Assembly (NCBI GenBank): GCA_902584685.1
Contig: CACIAP010000005.1
Coordinates: 1 to 63,381 of the forward strand
Reading direction: 5' to 3'
From: an uncultured Pelagibacteraceae bacterium
Lineage (GTDB): Bacteria > Pseudomonadota > Alphaproteobacteria > Pelagibacterales > Pelagibacteraceae
Length of the DNA: 63,381 nucleotides
This document shows, in pieces, positions 1 to 9,356 of this stretch (the first letter of the stretch is position 1; each line of letters begins with the position of its first letter). A model generated the notes under the pieces. The model searched no databases, was not told the origin of the DNA, and was given only the letters and a program-made list of their open reading frames with translations. A program made the translations under genes and the position numbers.

Positions 1-65
1 TTTGGTAATACTAAAATTAAAACTGCAATTAATGCTATAGCCGGTACTATTTGTTCAAGACTCAT
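1..65 (-). CDS. N-terminal fragment of a small membrane-anchored protein (partial)
   Basis: Reading the minus strand from an ATG at 65 gives about 22 residues before the window edge, beginning MSLEQIVPAIALIAVLILVL. After a short polar start this is one unbroken hydrophobic helix, so the product is probably an inner-membrane protein. The start lies immediately after the dnaJ stop codon with no gap, so it is likely cotranscribed with the chaperone genes. Too little is visible to assign a family. Confidence 0.5.
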   Translation of the reverse strand, partial: MSLEQIVPAIALIAVLILVLP

Positions 66-1193
66 TTATTTACCTTTCCAAAAATTTTTAGCTTTTTCAA
101 AAAATTTTCTAATACTTGGGTTTGACTTTTCATTCTCAATTTGTCTGAACTTTTCAAGTAATTCTTTTTGTTCTTTATTTAAAAAGATTGGTACTTCAGT
201 ATTCAGTTGAACATAAAGGTCACCATATCCACTACCTCTTATATAGGGCATTCCTTTACCTTTTAGCCTTAGTTGTTTTCCGCTTTGAGTCCCAGCTGGT
301 ATTTTAATTTTGGCTTTTCCTCCATCGATAGTAGGAATTTCGATAGTAGATCCTAAAGCTGCGTCTGCAATTGATATAGGACATTCAAAGTACAAATTTT
401 CATCTGATCTTTTAAATAGATCGTGAGTATAAACGTTAATGAATAGATAAAGATCTCCACTTCCCGCACCTCTTGAACCAGCTTCGCCTTTTCCAGCTAA
501 TCTTATTCTTGTGCCATCATCGACACCTTTTGGAATTGTAACAGATAATCTTTTTGAAGCTTGTTTTTTTCCTTGCCCGCCACAATTTGAACATGGGTTT
601 GTTATTTGTTCTCCAGAACCAGAACATTGTGGACATGTTTGTTGTACGGTGAAAAATCCTTGGCTAGATCTAACTTGACCATGACCATTGCACATTGAAC
701 AAGAACTTGGGTTGTAACCAGGCTTAGATCCACTTCCTTTACAAGTATCACATTTTTCTGATGTAGAAAATTTTATATCTTGTTTTTTACCTGTGAATGC
801 CTCGTTTAAAGAAATGGATAAATCATATCTTAGGTCTGAACCACGGTTGTTTGATTTTCTTGCTCTTCTACCTCCCCCAAAACCTTCCCCAAAAAAATCC
901 TCAAAAATATCAGAAAAGTGGCTTGAAAAATCAAAATTACTAAAACCTCCTCTTCCACCACCACCGTTCTCAAAAGCGGCATGTCCAAAGTTATCATAAT
1001 TCTGTTTTCTCTCTGAATTAGATAGAACATGATAAGCTTCTGAGGCCTCCTTAAATTTTTCTTCCGAAGCTTTATCGCCTTTATTTTTGTCTGGATGATA
1101 TTTTACAGCTAGTTTTCTATAAGCTGATTTAATTTGATCAGGTGAGGCTGATTTATTTATTCCTAAGACATCGTAATAATCTCTTTTTGTCAT
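66..1193 (-). CDS. dnaJ: Chaperone DnaJ (Hsp40)
   Basis: Co-chaperone that delivers unfolded clients to DnaK and stimulates its ATPase in the cytoplasm. The 375 residues show the full type-I layout: J domain (about 1-70) with the HPD tripeptide at 33-35, a Gly/Phe-rich stretch (about 75-110), four CxxCxGxG zinc-finger repeats (CDTCKGSG, CSMCNGHG, CPQCSGSG, CSNCGGQG, roughly 148-210) and the C-terminal client-binding domains. Length is normal for the family. It follows dnaK by 26 bases on the same strand and is the third gene of a grpE-dnaK-dnaJ unit. Confidence 0.98.
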   Translation of the reverse strand: MTKRDYYDVLGINKSASPDQIKSAYRKLAVKYHPDKNKGDKASEEKFKEASEAYHVLSNSERKQNYDNFGHAAFENGGGGRGGFSNFDFSSHFSDIFEDFFGEGFGGGRRARKSNNRGSDLRYDLSISLNEAFTGKKQDIKFSTSEKCDTCKGSGSKPGYNPSSCSMCNGHGQVRSSQGFFTVQQTCPQCSGSGEQITNPCSNCGGQGKKQASKRLSVTIPKGVDDGTRIRLAGKGEAGSRGAGSGDLYLFINVYTHDLFKRSDENLYFECPISIADAALGSTIEIPTIDGGKAKIKIPAGTQSGKQLRLKGKGMPYIRGSGYGDLYVQLNTEVPIFLNKEQKELLEKFRQIENEKSNPSIRKFFEKAKNFWKGK

Positions 1194-1219
1194 AATAAAT
1201 TAGACAAATAGTTGCTATC

Positions 1220-3142
1220 TTAGGCGCTTTTTTCTTTATTCTCGTCTTTTACTTCTTCAAAGTCTGCATCAACAACGTTGTCGTCTTTTTTTCCTTCTTT
1301 TTTTTGGTCTTTAGCATTTTCAGCTGGTTTTGCACTTTGTTGAGATTTGTAAATAGCTTCCCCAAGTTTCATAGAAGCTTGTACTAAATCTTGAGTTTTC
1401 TTCTTAATTGCCTCTACATCAGTTCCTTTTAATGCATTTCTTAAATCTGCCGATGCTGTTTCAATAGCTTTTTTATCAGCTTCAGAAACCTTAGAACCAT
1501 GTTCCTTTAAATTTTTCTCAGTTGAATGAACAAGTGTATCCGCTTGATTTCTTGCATCAACAGCCTCTCTTTTTTTCTTATCCTCTTCTTTGTTGGCTTC
1601 AGCGTCTTTAACCATTTTGCTAATTTCATCTTCACTTAATCCTCCAGAAGCTTGGATTTGTATTTTTTGTTCTTTCCCTGTCCCTTTGTCTTTTGCAGAA
1701 ACATTTACTATACCGTTAGCATCAATATCGAAAGTTACTTCAATTTGCGGAACTCCTCTTGGAGCTGGAGCAATTCCTACTAACTCAAAATTTCCTAAAA
1801 TTTTATTATCTGCAGCCATTTCTCTTTCACCCTGAAGAACTCTAATTGATACTGCGGGCTGATTGTCTTCAGCTGTAGAAAATACTTGGCTTTTCTTTGT
1901 AGGAATAGTTGTGTTCTTGTCAATCAGTTTTGTTGATACACCACCTAAAGTTTCGATACCTAGAGAAAGAGGTGTAACGTCCAATAATAATACATCTTTT
2001 ACATCACCTTGAAGTACACCTGCTTGAATAGCAGCACCCATAGCAACTACTTCATCAGGATTAACAGATTTGTTCGGTTCTTTACCAAAGAAGTTTTTAA
2101 CTTCTTCAATTATTTTTGGCATTCTTGTCATACCTCCAACAAGAACTATTTCATCAATTTCGCTTGCTGACAGACCAGCATCTTTAAGAGCAGTCTGGCA
2201 TGGTGGCATTGTTCTTTTTATTAAATCTTCAACTAAAGCCTCTAGTTTAGCTCTTGTCATTTTTAAGTTAATGTGTTTTGGACCAGTCTTGTCAGCTGTA
2301 ATAAATGGAAGATTTATTTCTGTCTGTGCCGCTGAAGATAATTCTATTTTAGCTTTTTCTGCTGCTTCTTTTAATCTTTGTAATGCAAGTTTGTCAGATT
2401 TTAAATCAATTCCATTGTCTTTTTTAAATTCAGAAAGTAAATATTCTACAATAGAGTTATCAAAATCTTCTCCGCCTAAAAAAGTATCACCGTTAGTTGA
2501 TTTGACCTCAAATACTCCATCACCTAATTCCAAAATTGATACATCGAATGTTCCGCCGCCAAGATCATAAACAGCAATCTTTTTATTTGCTTTTTTATCA
2601 AGACCGTATGCTAATGATGCAGCAGTTGGTTCGTTAATAATTCTTAAAACTTCTAACCCTGCAATTTTTCCCGCATCTTTAGTAGCTTGTCTTTGAGCAT
2701 CATTAAAATACGCTGGCACAGTTATTACTGCTTTAGTAACTTCTTGACCCAAATACTTTTCGGCAGTTTCTTTCATTTTTTGTAGAACGAAAGCTGATAT
2801 TTGAGATGGTGAATATTTTTTTCCTTTAGCTTCTATCCAAGCGTCTCCTTTTTCTGAGTTGATTATTTTAAAAGGAGATGTTTCAATATCTTTTTTAACT
2901 GATGGGTCGGAAAAGTTTCTTCCAATTAATCTTTTGACAGCAAAAATTGTATTTTCAGGATTTGTAACAGCCTGTCTTTTTGCTGGTTGCCCTATAAGTT
3001 TCTCATCGTTTTCAGTGAAAGCTACTACCGAAGGTGTAGTTCTCGCACCTTCTGCATTTTCTAAAACCTTAGCCTGCGTACCTTCCATTATGGAGACACA
3101 CGAGTTTGTAGTTCCTAAGTCTATTCCTATTACTTTGCTCAT
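1220..3142 (-). CDS. dnaK: Chaperone DnaK (Hsp70)
   Basis: ATP-driven Hsp70 chaperone, 640 residues, normal length. The N-terminus carries the phosphate-binding signature [14 protein letters not shown]; the ATPase domain contains [16 protein letters not shown] and the substrate-binding domain begins near residue 390 ([17 protein letters not shown]). The C-terminus is a charged tail with the EEVKD motif near the end, as in other proteobacterial DnaK proteins. Between it and the upstream grpE lie 59 bases that contain a sigma32-like promoter, so dnaK-dnaJ can be transcribed separately from grpE. Confidence 0.99.
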   Translation of the reverse strand: MSKVIGIDLGTTNSCVSIMEGTQAKVLENAEGARTTPSVVAFTENDEKLIGQPAKRQAVTNPENTIFAVKRLIGRNFSDPSVKKDIETSPFKIINSEKGDAWIEAKGKKYSPSQISAFVLQKMKETAEKYLGQEVTKAVITVPAYFNDAQRQATKDAGKIAGLEVLRIINEPTAASLAYGLDKKANKKIAVYDLGGGTFDVSILELGDGVFEVKSTNGDTFLGGEDFDNSIVEYLLSEFKKDNGIDLKSDKLALQRLKEAAEKAKIELSSAAQTEINLPFITADKTGPKHINLKMTRAKLEALVEDLIKRTMPPCQTALKDAGLSASEIDEIVLVGGMTRMPKIIEEVKNFFGKEPNKSVNPDEVVAMGAAIQAGVLQGDVKDVLLLDVTPLSLGIETLGGVSTKLIDKNTTIPTKKSQVFSTAEDNQPAVSIRVLQGEREMAADNKILGNFELVGIAPAPRGVPQIEVTFDIDANGIVNVSAKDKGTGKEQKIQIQASGGLSEDEISKMVKDAEANKEEDKKKREAVDARNQADTLVHSTEKNLKEHGSKVSEADKKAIETASADLRNALKGTDVEAIKKKTQDLVQASMKLGEAIYKSQQSAKPAENAKDQKKEGKKDDNVVDADFEEVKDENKEKSA

Positions 3143-3160
3143 AAATTTTTATATTTGAAA

Positions 3161-3191
3161 CTCATATATGTGCTTTTTCTTAATCTACAAG
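3161..3191 (-). promoter_or_regulatory. Probable heat-shock (RpoH/sigma32) promoter of dnaK-dnaJ
   Basis: On the minus strand CTTG (3191-3188) is followed after 17 bases by CATATATGAG (3170-3161). The alphaproteobacterial sigma32 consensus is approximately CTTG-N17/18-CYTATnTnnG, and the only deviation is A for Y in the second -10 position. It lies 19 bases upstream of the dnaK start. Assignment is by motif only. Confidence 0.55.
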
Positions 3192-3201
3192 TTCCCATAT
3201 T

Positions 3202-3789
3202 CTATTTTTTTGGCTCTTTTTCCTCTGTTTTATGTGGTTTTTTTGATACCCCAACTAATGATGGTCTTAAAAGTCTATCTTTTAACATAAATCCTTTTTG
3301 TATTTCTTGTACAATTGTTCCTGGCTCTTTACTCTCGTCTTCGATTTCCATCATTGCTTGATGCTTATTTGGGTCAAGCTTCTCATTTAAAGAAACTACG
3401 GGTACAATATTATTCTTTTTAAAAATTGTGAGTGTGTCATTTAAAATAATTTCAATGTGGTCTATAATTTTCTTCTTCGAATTTTCATCTAAGTTTTGAT
3501 CATTATTTATTGATTGTTTAGATCTTTCAAGATTGTCCAAAAGGTTTAATGCATCTCTCGCAAAAACCATACCACCATAATCAAATGCTTCATCCTTTTC
3601 TTTCTCAAATCTTCTACGTTGATTTTCTAATTCAGCAAAAGATCTTGTAAGTTTATCCTCCAATTCAACTATTTTTTCTTCAGGGCTTATCTCTTTTTTA
3701 ATTTCGGCCTTCTTATCTTCAGACTTATCTTTATTTTCTTTATTTAAGTCCTCCTTATTTTCCTCAATAGTGTTTTTTTCTTCAGCCAT
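3202..3789 (-). CDS. grpE: Nucleotide exchange factor GrpE
   Basis: Exchanges ADP for ATP on DnaK. The 195 residues begin with a highly charged Glu/Lys-rich segment (about 1-45), continue with the long helical dimerisation region (containing LTRSFAELENQRRRFEKEKD), and end in the beta domain (VVSLNEKLDPNKHQAMMEIE and GTIVQEIQKGFMLKDRLLRP), which is the GrpE signature. In many alphaproteobacteria hrcA lies directly upstream; here the divergent rdgB does, only 36 bases away, and no CIRCE operator is visible. Confidence 0.97.
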   Translation of the reverse strand: MAEEKNTIEENKEDLNKENKDKSEDKKAEIKKEISPEEKIVELEDKLTRSFAELENQRRRFEKEKDEAFDYGGMVFARDALNLLDNLERSKQSINNDQNLDENSKKKIIDHIEIILNDTLTIFKKNNIVPVVSLNEKLDPNKHQAMMEIEDESKEPGTIVQEIQKGFMLKDRLLRPSLVGVSKKPHKTEEKEPKK

Positions 3790-3825
3790 TTAAAGTTATA
3801 TGGTAAGAAATTTTGAATTTACTAG

Positions 3826-4428
3826 ATGAAAAATAGAAAAATTTCTAAAATATTGATAGGTACAAATAACCGAGGAAAACTCAGAGAAATTACTAGTTTA
3901 TTACCTAAAAACATAAAGATTTTCTCTACCAAAGATTTTAATCTAAAAAGTCCTAGAGAAACTGGCAAAACTTTTAAATCTAATGCTCTCATCAAAGCGA
4001 AATATTTTTCAAAAAAAACAAATCTTATATGTTTATCAGACGATTCAGGCTTAGAAATTGATGTACTTAAAAAAAAACCAGGAATTTACTCAGCTCGATG
4101 GGGAGGGAAAAGCAGTGACTTTAATAAAGCCATACAAAGAGTTTATAAAGAATTAGATAAAAAAGATAAAGAATGGAAAACAAAAAAAATTTCGGCAAGA
4201 TTTATTTGTACTCTAGTTATCTACTGGCCTAATAAAAAAAAAATTTATTCTATTGGTAAAGTAAGTGGAAAAATATCTAAAATTAAAAAGGGAAAAAATG
4301 GATTTGGATATGATCCAATATTTATTCCAAATAGTCATAAAAGAACCTTTGCTGAAATGAGCAAAAGTTATAAATATAGAATAGATCATAGAGCAAAAGC
4401 TTTTAAGAAAATTAAAAGATTTTTTTAA
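3826..4428 (+). CDS. rdgB: Non-canonical purine NTP pyrophosphatase RdgB/HAM1
   Basis: House-cleaning enzyme that hydrolyses dITP and XTP to monophosphates so they are not incorporated into nucleic acids. The 200-residue protein shows the N-terminal GTNNRGKLREI substrate loop, the acidic motif CLSDDSGLEID followed by PGIYSARWGG, and FGYDPIFIP near the C-terminus, all diagnostic of the HAM1 family. It is divergent from grpE and its 3' end overlaps the convergent next gene by 17 bases. In relatives rdgB is usually flanked by rph and hemW; neither is here. Confidence 0.96.
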   Translation: MKNRKISKILIGTNNRGKLREITSLLPKNIKIFSTKDFNLKSPRETGKTFKSNALIKAKYFSKKTNLICLSDDSGLEIDVLKKKPGIYSARWGGKSSDFNKAIQRVYKELDKKDKEWKTKKISARFICTLVIYWPNKKKIYSIGKVSGKISKIKKGKNGFGYDPIFIPNSHKRTFAEMSKSYKYRIDHRAKAFKKIKRFF

Positions 4429-5563
4429 ATTTGTTATTTTCCACTTTATAAAAATTTAAAACGTGTTTAATACGTTTTTCCTCTACTTCAAATAAACCAA
4501 TTTTACCCTTAAAGGTATTTTTTTGATCAAATACTTTATTGTTTAATTGAAAATCATTTACTTTAGAAAGATAAAAGATTAATCCAACCAAATCAAAACC
4601 TAATAACGAGATTTGGTTTGGTTCAGATGAATATTTCTTAAAATATTCTTTTTTAAATTCATCAAAATTTTTTTTGTTTATTGAGGGAAAATAAAGATTC
4701 TGAGAGCTATCCTCATTAAGCAAAGACTCGTCAAACCATTGGTTTAGTGTAATGAAATAAGTTTTTTTTGGCGTGACATCAGTATATATTAAAGAAGTTG
4801 TTATACTTTTAAGCGTTTCATCGAAGGCAGAAATTATTACAGAGTCAAAGTTTATTTTTCCAAGAGTGTCTTTTTTTTCCAAATTTTCAATTATCTTTTC
4901 TTTATTAAATTCATCTGACTCTTCCACCCTTTTTATTTCGTCTGCTAAATTTTGTTTTCTTCTATCGTATTTGGTAATTTTTTCTATTCTCTTTGTTAAC
5001 AAAGTAGGATCGGACTCATAAAAATATTTTTTTTTTAATTTTATATTAGTTAACGATAAACCTTTTTCAATTTCGTCCCTGAAATGATCCTCAGGAATTA
5101 AACAAATTGTTTTTTGTAGTCCTTCAATTTTTTGGAACTTTTCGATTGCTTCAAGTTGTGATAACGCATTTACCCCGACTGAAATAATATTGTTACCTTT
5201 TTTTTCAAGTTTATTTGTAAAAGATAAAAAAATCGCATCATTTAGTTTTGATAAGTTTTTAATATTTTTTTCGAAGATTGGGCCAATAAAAATTCTTACA
5301 CCATTGTCGTAGAGTTCTTTAGCGGCTTTAAAGTTATGCTCAGGGTCGTCTAAATTATTTTTAGGTAAAATTTCTATTTTAGAACTGTCAATTTTATTCA
5401 CAGCCATACTTACAGATCTTAAAACAGAGGTCCCAATATCCTGGTTCTCACCACTCAAAGGTAATAATAATCCTATCTTTATCTTCTCTGAAGCTGATGT
5501 CGATATAGAGCTTACTATTAGAATAGTTAAAATAGATATTAAAAATTTAATTTTATTTTTCAT
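4412..5563 (-). CDS. Periplasmic PBP-activator-like protein (LppC/LpoA-type binding-protein fold)
   Basis: The 383 residues start with a signal peptide (hydrophobic segment about 6-22, ending near STSAS), followed by KIGLLLPLSGENQDIGTSVL, the usual first strand of type-I periplasmic binding proteins. Further fold motifs include RIFIGPIFEKN and a late LLGFDLVGLIFYL. Alphaproteobacterial relatives next to rsmI are annotated as penicillin-binding protein activators, and this gene occupies that position, so an envelope role is inferred. No lipobox cysteine is present, so it should be soluble periplasmic rather than a lipoprotein. An amino-acid/branched-chain binding protein is the alternative. 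Confidence 0.7.
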   Translation of the reverse strand: MKNKIKFLISILTILIVSSISTSASEKIKIGLLLPLSGENQDIGTSVLRSVSMAVNKIDSSKIEILPKNNLDDPEHNFKAAKELYDNGVRIFIGPIFEKNIKNLSKLNDAIFLSFTNKLEKKGNNIISVGVNALSQLEAIEKFQKIEGLQKTICLIPEDHFRDEIEKGLSLTNIKLKKKYFYESDPTLLTKRIEKITKYDRRKQNLADEIKRVEESDEFNKEKIIENLEKKDTLGKINFDSVIISAFDETLKSITTSLIYTDVTPKKTYFITLNQWFDESLLNEDSSQNLYFPSINKKNFDEFKKEYFKKYSSEPNQISLLGFDLVGLIFYLSKVNDFQLNNKVFDQKNTFKGKIGLFEVEEKRIKHVLNFYKVENNKFKKIF

Positions 5564-5595
5564 TTCATTATTAAATATTATATTCTTTTAAAGCA

Positions 5596-6444
5596 ATGAA
5601 GTCTAAAACTCAAAAACTTAAAAAGGGACTTTACATAGTTTCTACACCTATAGGAAATTTAAAAGACATAACTTTTAGAGCAATAGATATACTTAAAAAA
5701 TCAGACATAATTTTATGTGAAGACACAAGAAATTCGAAAAAACTTCTTAGTCATTATGACATTAAATCTAAGTTGATTTCTTATCATAAATTTAATGAAA
5801 AAAAAATTTCTGAAAAAATAATTTCTGAAATTCAAAAATATAACATAATATCTCTTATTTCAGATGCTGGTACCCCAGTTATTTCTGATCCAGGTAAAAT
5901 ACTTATTAAAGACTGTGTTTCAAAAAATATACCAATAATCCCAATTCCTGGAGTATCCTCGGTTATTGCAACAGCGTCTATCAGTGGTTTTTCAGAAAAA
6001 TTTATTTTTTTTGGTTTTCTGTCCGAAAAGTTATCGTCATTAAAAAAGGAACTCGAGATTTTAAGCAAAATTGATTGTGCTATTATCTTATTTTCCTCTC
6101 CAAGAAAATTTCTTAAAAATTTAGAAAAATTTCAAGAATATTTTTATGATAGAGAATTAGTAATTTGTAGAGAGATAACAAAATTACATGAAGAGTTTAT
6201 TAGATTAAAAGTTAGTAATTTGAAAAAACTTGATTTGAATATCAAAGGTGAATTAACAGCTATTTTTTCTGAAAAGAAAGATCCAATTAACAATTTTAAT
6301 TATCTTACCGAATCTGATAAGAAAATAATTAATAAGATGTTATCAAATAAAACAATCAAAGATATTGTAAATTTTTTTAAAGAAAGAAATATTCCAAAAC
6401 GCACAATTTATAACTATTGTCTTGAAAAAAAAAATGAAAATTAG
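5596..6444 (+). CDS. rsmI: 16S rRNA (cytidine1402-2'-O)-methyltransferase RsmI
   Basis: SAM-dependent methyltransferase that modifies C1402 in the ribosomal decoding centre. The 282-residue protein shows the tetrapyrrole-methylase fold motifs LYIVSTPIGNLKDITFRA, CEDTRNSKKLLSHY, SLISDAGTPVISDPG and PIPGVSSVIATASISGF, in the expected order. A C-terminal helical segment with KDIVNFFKERNIPKRTIYNY matches the family's helix-turn-helix-like tail. It is divergent from the PBP-activator-like gene (32 bases apart) and its end overlaps the start of the BON lipoprotein. Confidence 0.96.
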   Translation: MKSKTQKLKKGLYIVSTPIGNLKDITFRAIDILKKSDIILCEDTRNSKKLLSHYDIKSKLISYHKFNEKKISEKIISEIQKYNIISLISDAGTPVISDPGKILIKDCVSKNIPIIPIPGVSSVIATASISGFSEKFIFFGFLSEKLSSLKKELEILSKIDCAIILFSSPRKFLKNLEKFQEYFYDRELVICREITKLHEEFIRLKVSNLKKLDLNIKGELTAIFSEKKDPINNFNYLTESDKKIINKMLSNKTIKDIVNFFKERNIPKRTIYNYCLEKKNEN

Positions 6445-7021
6445 GTATTTATTTATATTGCTAATATTTTTAAATTCTTGTGCTGGAACTGGAACAACTG
6501 GTTTATTTGGAACTGGTGTATCAGTCGCAGTCGATCCAAGGTCAATCGGAACTCAGATCGATGATACTATTATGCAAAAAAATTTGACAACTAGACTTAC
6601 TTTAGAAGACAAAAAATATTTTTTAGCTGTAAAATCAAAAGTTCTTGATGGAAGAATATTTATAACTGGCAAGGTTGATAATCCAGAGGATAAACTCAAA
6701 ATTACTAAAATAGCTTGGGAAACAGAGGGTGTAAGATCCGTAAGAAATGATATTAAGATTAAAGAAGAATTTAATTTTAAACAGTCCGCTAAAGATCTTT
6801 TAATTACTTCTCAATTAAGATCAGCCTTGATTTTTAATAAAGAAATTAAATCAAGAAATTATCAAATAGATACATATAAGAAACGTATATATATTTATGG
6901 TATCGCTGAAACCAAAGATGAGCTAAAAATGGTAGTTGATGAAGCTAAGTCAGTCCTGGATGTTGAAAAAGTTATAGCGAGTATTCTCTTGATGGAAGAT
7001 TTGAGAATTCAAAAGAATTAA
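6434..7021 (+). CDS. BON-domain lipoprotein (OsmY/YraP-like)
   Basis: Envelope lipoprotein of unknown precise function. The ATG at 6434 gives MKIRYLFILLIFLNSC, a classical lipoprotein signal with lipobox LNSC and the mature Cys followed by AGTGTTG. A TTG 12 bases earlier (6422) is an equally in-frame alternative start. Two BON repeats follow: the first around ITGKVDNPEDKLKITKIAWE, the second around IYIYGIAETKDELKMVVDEA. The start overlaps the rsmI stop by 11 bases, consistent with translational coupling. Related dual-BON proteins support outer-membrane integrity. Confidence 0.88.
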   Translation: MKIRYLFILLIFLNSCAGTGTTGLFGTGVSVAVDPRSIGTQIDDTIMQKNLTTRLTLEDKKYFLAVKSKVLDGRIFITGKVDNPEDKLKITKIAWETEGVRSVRNDIKIKEEFNFKQSAKDLLITSQLRSALIFNKEIKSRNYQIDTYKKRIYIYGIAETKDELKMVVDEAKSVLDVEKVIASILLMEDLRIQKN

Positions 7022-9306
7022 TTTTTTTTATCATAATCGATTACACCAGCTGAGTAAGCCGCAACGGATGCTAAATTTAAAATTTCTGAAGTTGAACTTC
7101 TAAGGGGAGCTATCTCTATTGCTTGTCCTAAGCCTATAAGAAGTGGACCAATTACTTTTGCTCTACTCATTGATTTCATTGTTTTAAAAGATATCGCTGC
7201 ACTATGCTGGCTCGGCATTATCAAAACATTTGCATTACCCACGATTTCTGAAAATGGATATAATTCTTTATAAGTCTCCTCTAAAGCAACATCGGGTTGC
7301 ATTTCTCCGTCAAATTTAAAATCGACTTTTCTCTCTTTTAAAATTTGTACCGCATCACTTATTCGTTTTGTTCTATCTGTTGCAGGCTGACCAAAAGTTG
7401 AATGGGATAAAAAGGCGACCTTTGGATCAAAACCAAATAATCTCACTACTCTTGCTGTTGAAATTGCCATTTCTGCCAATTGATTTGCATCTGGATACTC
7501 AATTACGGAGGTATCACAGACAAATATTGTTTTACCTCTGTTTATTATCATGTTGAGACCAAACATTATCTCTCCTGGTCTAGGATCAACCACTTTTGTG
7601 ACTTTTTCTAACGATGAGGAATAACGCCTAGTATTTCCAGTGACCATAGCATCAGCATCCCCACATGACACCATACAAGCTCCCCAGATCACTCTATCAT
7701 TTCTTATTAATTTGTCACAATCTCTCTCTAACAAACCCTCTTTTCTTTGAAGTTTTTCAAATAAAAATTTCACATATCTCTCTCTTAATTCTTTATCAGT
7801 TGAGTTAATTATTTTAATGTCTAGTTTTTCTTCATAACCAATTTCATATAATTTTTTTTTTACTATATCCTCTTTAGCAATTAAGATGGGCTCACCAAGT
7901 CCATTATTTTTAAATGCTATTGCTGCCTTTAAATTATTTTCATCTTCTCCATCTGCGAACACTACTCTTTTTTGATTTTTTTTAATTTGGGAGTTTATTC
8001 CCTGAATTACCGCTACCGAGGGGTCCAATCGGTTTTTGAGTTGTTCAGCATAAATATCAAAATCTTCAATATTTTTTCTTGCAACTCCTGTTTTGATTGC
8101 TGCTTTTGCAACTGCAACCGGAATTACACTTATTAATCTAGGATCGAAAGTTGACGGAATTATATAATCCCCCCCGTAATGAGGCCTGTCCCCACCCATT
8201 GCAGCCACAACTTCATCTGGGACTCTTTCTCTTGCTAATGTTGCAATAGCTTTTACTGCAGCGACTTTCATTTCTTCATTTATTGTTTTAGCCCTTACAT
8301 CTAGAGCTCCTCTAAAAATATATGGGAAACCAATTAAATTATTTACTTGATTTGGATAGTCTGATCTTCCGGTAGCTATAATGGCATCATCTCTCACATT
8401 TTCAACGTCCTCAGGAATGATCTCAGGATCTGGGTTTGCACATGCGAATATAATTGGATTCTTAGACATTTTTTTAACCATCTCTTTTTTTAAGACCCCA
8501 GCTTGAGAAAGACCTAAGAACACATCTGTCCCATTAATTGCATCATTTAAAGTTCTATTTTTTGTTTTGATAGCAAATTTCTTTTTCCATACATTTAAAT
8601 CATCTCTTTCAGAATGAATAACCCCTTTTGAATCGAGCATTGTGATATTTTTATCTTTCACACCTGTATTAATAAAAAGATTTGCACAAGCCATTGCAGA
8701 TGCACCTGCACCATTAATGACCACTTTTACGTCCTTAATATTTTTTTTTGCAATATCACATGCATTAATAAGTGCCGCACTTGTAATTATAGCTGTACCA
8801 TGCTGATCGTCATGGAAAACAGGAATATCTAATAATTTTTTTAATTCATTCTCTATTATAAAACACTCAGGAGCTTTTATGTCTTCTAAATTAATTCCAC
8901 CAAAGCTCTTTGAAATATTTTTTACCGAATTAATAATTTCTTTTGTATCTAAAGAATCTATTTCAATATCAATTGAATCTATGTCTGCAAACCTTTTAAA
9001 TAAAACAGCCTTTCCTTCCATAACTGGTTTTGAAGCAATTGCACCCAAATTTCCAAGACCTAAAATTGCTGAGCCATTACTTATTACAGCTACCAGATTA
9101 CCCTTAGTAGTATAGTCATATGCGAGGTCAGGATTTTTTGAAATTGCTTTTACCGGTGCAGCAACCCCAGGTGAATATGCTAAGGCCAAATCTCTTTTTG
9201 AAGTCATTGGTTTAGAAGAAATGATCTCAATCTTGCCAGATTTATTAGTATTATGAAAATCTAATGCTTCTTTATCCGAGTAATGTTCAATTTTATTTTT
9301 TTTCAT
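7018..9306 (-). CDS. maeB: NADP-dependent malic enzyme with C-terminal phosphotransacetylase-like domain
   Basis: Oxidatively decarboxylates malate to pyruvate, linking the TCA cycle to pyruvate and acetyl-CoA. Residues about 1-430 are the malic enzyme part (LALAYSPGVAAPVKAI, VFHDDQHGTAIITSAALINA, the NAD(P)-binding VVINGAGASAMACANL and FACANPDPEI). Residues about 440-762 resemble phosphate acetyltransferase (RVVFADGEDENNLKAAIAF, VTGNTRRYSSSLEKV, VLIMPSQHSAAISFKTMKS), which in MaeB proteins usually acts in acetyl-CoA regulation rather than catalysis. The total of 762 residues is normal for the proteobacterial hybrid enzyme. Its 3' end overlaps the convergent BON gene by 4 bases. Confidence 0.96.
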   Translation of the reverse strand: MKKNKIEHYSDKEALDFHNTNKSGKIEIISSKPMTSKRDLALAYSPGVAAPVKAISKNPDLAYDYTTKGNLVAVISNGSAILGLGNLGAIASKPVMEGKAVLFKRFADIDSIDIEIDSLDTKEIINSVKNISKSFGGINLEDIKAPECFIIENELKKLLDIPVFHDDQHGTAIITSAALINACDIAKKNIKDVKVVINGAGASAMACANLFINTGVKDKNITMLDSKGVIHSERDDLNVWKKKFAIKTKNRTLNDAINGTDVFLGLSQAGVLKKEMVKKMSKNPIIFACANPDPEIIPEDVENVRDDAIIATGRSDYPNQVNNLIGFPYIFRGALDVRAKTINEEMKVAAVKAIATLARERVPDEVVAAMGGDRPHYGGDYIIPSTFDPRLISVIPVAVAKAAIKTGVARKNIEDFDIYAEQLKNRLDPSVAVIQGINSQIKKNQKRVVFADGEDENNLKAAIAFKNNGLGEPILIAKEDIVKKKLYEIGYEEKLDIKIINSTDKELRERYVKFLFEKLQRKEGLLERDCDKLIRNDRVIWGACMVSCGDADAMVTGNTRRYSSSLEKVTKVVDPRPGEIMFGLNMIINRGKTIFVCDTSVIEYPDANQLAEMAISTARVVRLFGFDPKVAFLSHSTFGQPATDRTKRISDAVQILKERKVDFKFDGEMQPDVALEETYKELYPFSEIVGNANVLIMPSQHSAAISFKTMKSMSRAKVIGPLLIGLGQAIEIAPLRSSTSEILNLASVAAYSAGVIDYDKKN

Positions 9307-9356
9307 TTTAATTATTTATGTATACAAATGAGCCAATAATAAGACTAATATGATTT

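Noticed and set aside
2070..2570. 166-codon open frame antisense to dnaK
   Set aside because: Composition follows the opposite frame of dnaK; no start signal or family resemblance. Long antisense frames are common opposite well-conserved genes.
3790..3825. CIRCE operator upstream of grpE
   Set aside because: No TTAGCACTC-N9-GAGTGCTAA-like inverted repeat in the 36 bases.
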